From positions 1 through 6,991 of the forward strand of contig JAHJLO010000020.1 in assembly GCA_018821685.1 (NCBI GenBank): a stretch of 6,991 nucleotides of DNA, written 5' to 3'. The notes beneath the pieces were generated by a model that was given only the letters and a program-made list of their open reading frames with translations, was not told the DNA's origin and did no database searches. The stretch's first letter is position 1. Every line of letters begins with the position of its first letter. Shown in pieces: positions 4,929-6,991 of the stretch. Position numbers and translations under genes: made by a program. This stretch comes from Patescibacteria group bacterium (lineage in GTDB: Bacteria > Patescibacteriota > Minisyncoccia > Phycocordibacterales > UBA12079).

Positions 4929-5846
4929 ATGAAAATTTTAAATTTTATCCAGAATATAACCGAAAGCCACTACCTCATTATTGCCGTAGCTTTTTTTGTT
5001 GGTCTTTTACATCCGGATAGTGTTTTGTGGGCTTCTCCCTATACAACATTTATTTTGGCGACGGTTTTCTTTTTGAGCGCTTTGAAAATTGATTTAAAAA
5101 AGGTATTAAGGCAGTTAGATGATAAATTAACTTTGGTTATTATAAATATTTTTATGCTTTTTATTCTGCCTATCATCATTTACTATCTATTTGGTTTATT
5201 TTTCCCATCATTGGCTATCGCATTCTTGATTTTAGCTGCGATGCCTATCGGTATGACAACCCCTTTACTGACTGAAATTTCTGGAGGAAGACAAAGCCTT
5301 GCTTTGGTTCTAACTGTCACGACATCTCTTCTCGCTCCTTTGACGGTTCCTTTTGTCGTAAAGCTTTTGGCTGGAGCCTCTGTCGAAGTTGATGTTTTGG
5401 GAATGTTTACTCTATTGGCGACTGTTATTTATATTCCTTTTTTCCTCGCTCAGTTTTTTAAGAGATTTTGGCAAGAAAAAATAAATAAAGTTTCTCCTTT
5501 GTTTAAAAGTCTCTCCACAATTCTTCTCGGTATTTTAATAATGATAATCGTTGCAAAACAATCGGAAATTCTCATCGAAGGTTTTAATTATCTTTATATA
5601 GTACTGCTATTTTTATTTTTTATTGCACTTCATTTTATTGGGTACTTTATGATTCCTTGGAGGGATAAAAGAGATAAAATAACTATTTCTGTTTGCGTTA
5701 CCTACATGAATTTTACTCTGGCCATTGAAATTGCAAACAAATTCTTCAATGATCCAAATATAATTTTACCAATCGTCCTTTCTATTATTCCTTGGGCAAT
5801 AATGATTATTCCCTTTAGAAGGATTATGATGAAAAAGATTTCTTAA
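4929..5846 (+). CDS. Bile acid:sodium symporter (BASS) family transporter
   Basis: This is a predicted inner-membrane secondary transporter with 305 residues, normal for the bacterial BASS/SBF family. About ten hydrophobic segments are visible (near 15-28, 36-55, 66-90, 93-108, 121-146, 157-178, 195-212, 220-243, 253-270 and 277-296). Two conserved crossover regions are recognisable. One is MPIGMTTPLLTEISGGRQSL (105-124) followed by a Thr-rich helix LTVTTSLLAPLTVP. The other is YMNFTLAIEIANKFF (259-273), where Asn261 matches the Asn of the family's QNxxLA-type motif. Members move bile acids, pantoate, pyruvate or other organic anions with sodium, so the substrate cannot be read here. For a host-dependent, biosynthetically poor bacterium, uptake of a precursor is plausible (inference). 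The start is supported by an extended -10 promoter six bases upstream. No hairpin terminator follows, only a T-rich stretch at 5855-5865. Confidence 0.85.
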   Translation: MKILNFIQNITESHYLIIAVAFFVGLLHPDSVLWASPYTTFILATVFFLSALKIDLKKVLRQLDDKLTLVIINIFMLFILPIIIYYLFGLFFPSLAIAFLILAAMPIGMTTPLLTEISGGRQSLALVLTVTTSLLAPLTVPFVVKLLAGASVEVDVLGMFTLLATVIYIPFFLAQFFKRFWQEKINKVSPLFKSLSTILLGILIMIIVAKQSEILIEGFNYLYIVLLFLFFIALHFIGYFMIPWRDKRDKITISVCVTYMNFTLAIEIANKFFNDPNIILPIVLSIIPWAIMIIPFRRIMMKKIS

Positions 5847-5889
5847 AATTTAATTTATTTTTTTTCAAATACCCACCCTTTTTATTTTT

Positions 5890-5898
5890 TGTTATAAT
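5890..5898 (+). promoter_or_regulatory. Extended -10 promoter of the Gmad2 protein gene (leaderless)
   Basis: TGTTATAAT, with TATAAT at 5893-5898, is followed by six bases (aaaatc) and the ATG at 5905. This repeats the geometry of the two preceding promoters exactly, again with C just before ATG. No -35 is recognisable and there is no Shine-Dalgarno site, so a leaderless transcript is predicted. Confidence 0.75.
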
Positions 5899-5904
5899 AA
5901 AATC

Positions 5905-6522
5905 ATGAATACAAAAAAAGTTTACATAATTTTATTTATATTAGTAGTTATAATTACTTTAGTTTTTTTACGAGGTAATGAGGATGGGTGGATTTGTGAA
6001 GACGGCTTTCCTGTTAAACATGGAAATCCAAGCCAACCAGCTCCAATAGACTTATGTGATGGTGTCGTTGCTAGCTTTGATGATTGTGTAAAAGCTGGTA
6101 ATCCGGTAATGGAAAGTTATCCTAGACAATGTCGAGACTCAAACACTGACCAATCTTTTACAGAAAATATAGGAAATCAGTTGGAAAAAGATAATTTAAT
6201 TCGTTTAGATAACCCTCGACCGAATCAAAAAATTGAAAGCCCTCTTACGCTAAAAGGGGAGGCTAGGGGAACTTGGTTTTTTGAAGGTGATTTCCCTGTT
6301 ATTTTAACAGATTGGGATGGAAAAATTATTGCCGAAGGTTTTTTCACGGCAAAAGACGACTGGATGACAGAAGAATTTGTTCCATTTGAAGGCACTTTAG
6401 TTTTTGAAAATCCAGAAAACCTCGGAGATTTTTCAGAAAAAGGTTCGTTGATTTTACGAAAAGATAACCCGAGCGGTTTACCGGAAAACGACGATGCTTT
6501 AGAAATACCAATTAGATTTTAA
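5905..6522 (+). CDS. Membrane-anchored Gmad2 immunoglobulin-like domain protein
   Basis: This 205-residue surface protein has an N-terminal membrane anchor (about residues 5-22) and then a Cys-containing segment with two recognisable motifs: WICEDG...VKHGNPSQPAP...C (29-51) and SFDDCVKAGNPVMESYPRQC (57-76). The four cysteines (31, 51, 61, 76) could form two disulfides. Residues 98-204 form a Gmad2-type Ig-like domain, a beta-sandwich first noted in spore germination proteins. It starts with RLDNPRPNQKIESPLTLKGE and contains ARGTWFFEGDFPV, DDWMTEEFVPFEGTLVFE and a final IPIRF strand. The domain is a binding or adhesion module with no known enzymatic residues. I associate this pairing of Cys motifs and Gmad2 with Parcubacteria, from memory. 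The start is set by the promoter six bases upstream. A bidirectional terminator begins right after the stop. The ligand is unknown; a role at the cell surface is likely. Confidence 0.82.
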   Translation: MNTKKVYIILFILVVIITLVFLRGNEDGWICEDGFPVKHGNPSQPAPIDLCDGVVASFDDCVKAGNPVMESYPRQCRDSNTDQSFTENIGNQLEKDNLIRLDNPRPNQKIESPLTLKGEARGTWFFEGDFPVILTDWDGKIIAEGFFTAKDDWMTEEFVPFEGTLVFENPENLGDFSEKGSLILRKDNPSGLPENDDALEIPIRF

Positions 6523-6569
6523 TAAAACAAAAAAACACAGTATTTAGAATACTGTGTTTTTTTGTTTTA
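6523..6569. terminator. Symmetric bidirectional terminator between convergent genes
   Basis: Bases 6523-6569 form a perfect inverted repeat with 22-bp arms and a 3-nt loop (TAG, 6545-6547). The core stem is CACAGTATT/AATACTGTG, flanked by a seven-A tract on the left and a seven-T tract on the right, so it is a Rho-independent terminator in both directions. It begins at the base after the stop of the Gmad2 gene and ends 14 bp before the stop of the minus-strand gene, serving both. Confidence 0.92.
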
Positions 6570-6583
6570 ATTAAGAAAAAAAT

Positions 6584-6985
6584 TTATTCTTCACAGACCT
6601 CAGTCCAATTTGTTTCAGCCATCATTGCTTTACATTCTTCTGTCATTGAACTCGGAGCCACCACTGGGCAATTAAAAGGGGTATTTTCTCCAAGAGAGTA
6701 ATAAGCTGAACCAGCTCCTGGAATACTACTTACTACTTTGATGGTTTCTTCCGTAACGTAAACTGTACTTGCTTCGCTACAGTAAGTTTTAGCCTGCTTC
6801 ACTATTTCACTGACAATATTTTCTGTTTGCTCAACAGTTCCATTAATTATTTCAGTTGTTCCTTCCATAATTTCCGAGGATTCTCCTCCTATTCCTATTA
6901 TTTCTGTATCCACAGGATCTTTTTTAAGAGCTATGGTCCAAAAAAGAAGAACAATAAGAATAAATATAATTATATTTTTTATCAT
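6584..6985 (-). CDS. Small membrane-anchored four-cysteine protein, unknown function
   Basis: I do not recognise this 133-residue protein. A strongly hydrophobic N-terminus (residues 4-20, after MIKN) acts as a membrane anchor or signal, placing the rest outside the membrane. Residues 24-65 are acidic and Thr/Glu/Ile-rich, likely a flexible or helical stalk (EIMEGTTEIINGTVEQTENI). The C-terminal half contains Cys69, Cys106, Cys118 and Cys131, enough for two disulfides, and no catalytic motif. Only six bases upstream of the ATG are in the window, and they stay open in frame, so a slightly earlier start cannot be excluded. The present N-terminus is typical of an anchor, however. The gene converges on the Gmad2 gene and shares its terminator. 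Both are membrane-anchored exported proteins with paired cysteines, which may reflect a related surface role (inference). Confidence 0.7.
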   Translation of the reverse strand: MIKNIIIFILIVLLFWTIALKKDPVDTEIIGIGGESSEIMEGTTEIINGTVEQTENIVSEIVKQAKTYCSEASTVYVTEETIKVVSSIPGAGSAYYSLGENTPFNCPVVAPSSMTEECKAMMAETNWTEVCEE

Positions 6986-6991
6986 TTTGCA

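Noticed and set aside
1..6991. Alternative genetic code (TGA as Gly or Trp), as in some CPR lineages
   Set aside because: All genes are full length with TGA as a stop, and Gly and Trp use their normal codons.
1..6991. CRISPR array, tRNA, rRNA, transposase or phage genes
   Set aside because: No regularly spaced direct repeats, cloverleaf, rRNA motifs or recombinase signatures were seen on either strand.

Overview
The window is AT-rich DNA (roughly one third G+C by eye) with short, tightly packed genes. It most likely comes from a Candidate Phyla Radiation (Patescibacteria) bacterium, probably of the Parcubacteria type. The support is the ribosomal proteins, an Fpg glycosylase with enlarged loops, and a membrane-anchored Gmad2-type protein with Cys-rich motifs that I associate with this group. 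The standard bacterial code gives full-length products, and all ten genes end in TAA. No database search was possible, so the lineage is inference.

Region 1 (1-1656) is the middle of the S10 ribosomal-protein operon: the 3' end of rplD (L4), then rplW (L23) one base later, then a 99-nt spacer holding two small hairpins, then rplB (L2). The usual next genes (rpsS, rplV, rpsC) are absent. Instead rplB runs into a perfect 72-bp palindrome that begins inside its last codons and acts as a terminator. The operon is therefore cut after L2.

Region 2 (1657-3275) holds two unrelated genes. The first encodes an unrecognised 161-residue protein and has the only clear Shine-Dalgarno site in the window plus its own strong terminator. 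The second encodes a membrane-anchored, coiled-coil, trypsin-like serine protease.

Region 3 (3276-4888) starts with a non-coding stretch of about 120 nt that folds into one long imperfect hairpin, like a miniature palindromic element. It is followed by a GrpB-family protein and the DNA-repair glycosylase Fpg (MutM). The fpg gene carries two overlapping inverted repeats inside a lineage-specific insertion.

Region 4 (4889-6991) holds a BASS-family (bile acid:sodium symporter-like) transporter and a membrane-anchored Gmad2-domain protein. A convergent small membrane-anchored four-cysteine protein lies on the minus strand. The last two genes share a perfectly symmetric bidirectional terminator.

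The most coherent new observation is a repeated start architecture. Three genes (protease, BASS transporter, Gmad2 protein) have an extended -10 promoter, TGNTATAAT, followed by exactly six bases and then ATG. In each case the base before ATG is C. This predicts leaderless mRNAs starting at the A of the start codon. The second theme is the abundance of long palindromes. I saw no CRISPR array, tRNA, rRNA, transposase, phage gene or multi-gene defence system.
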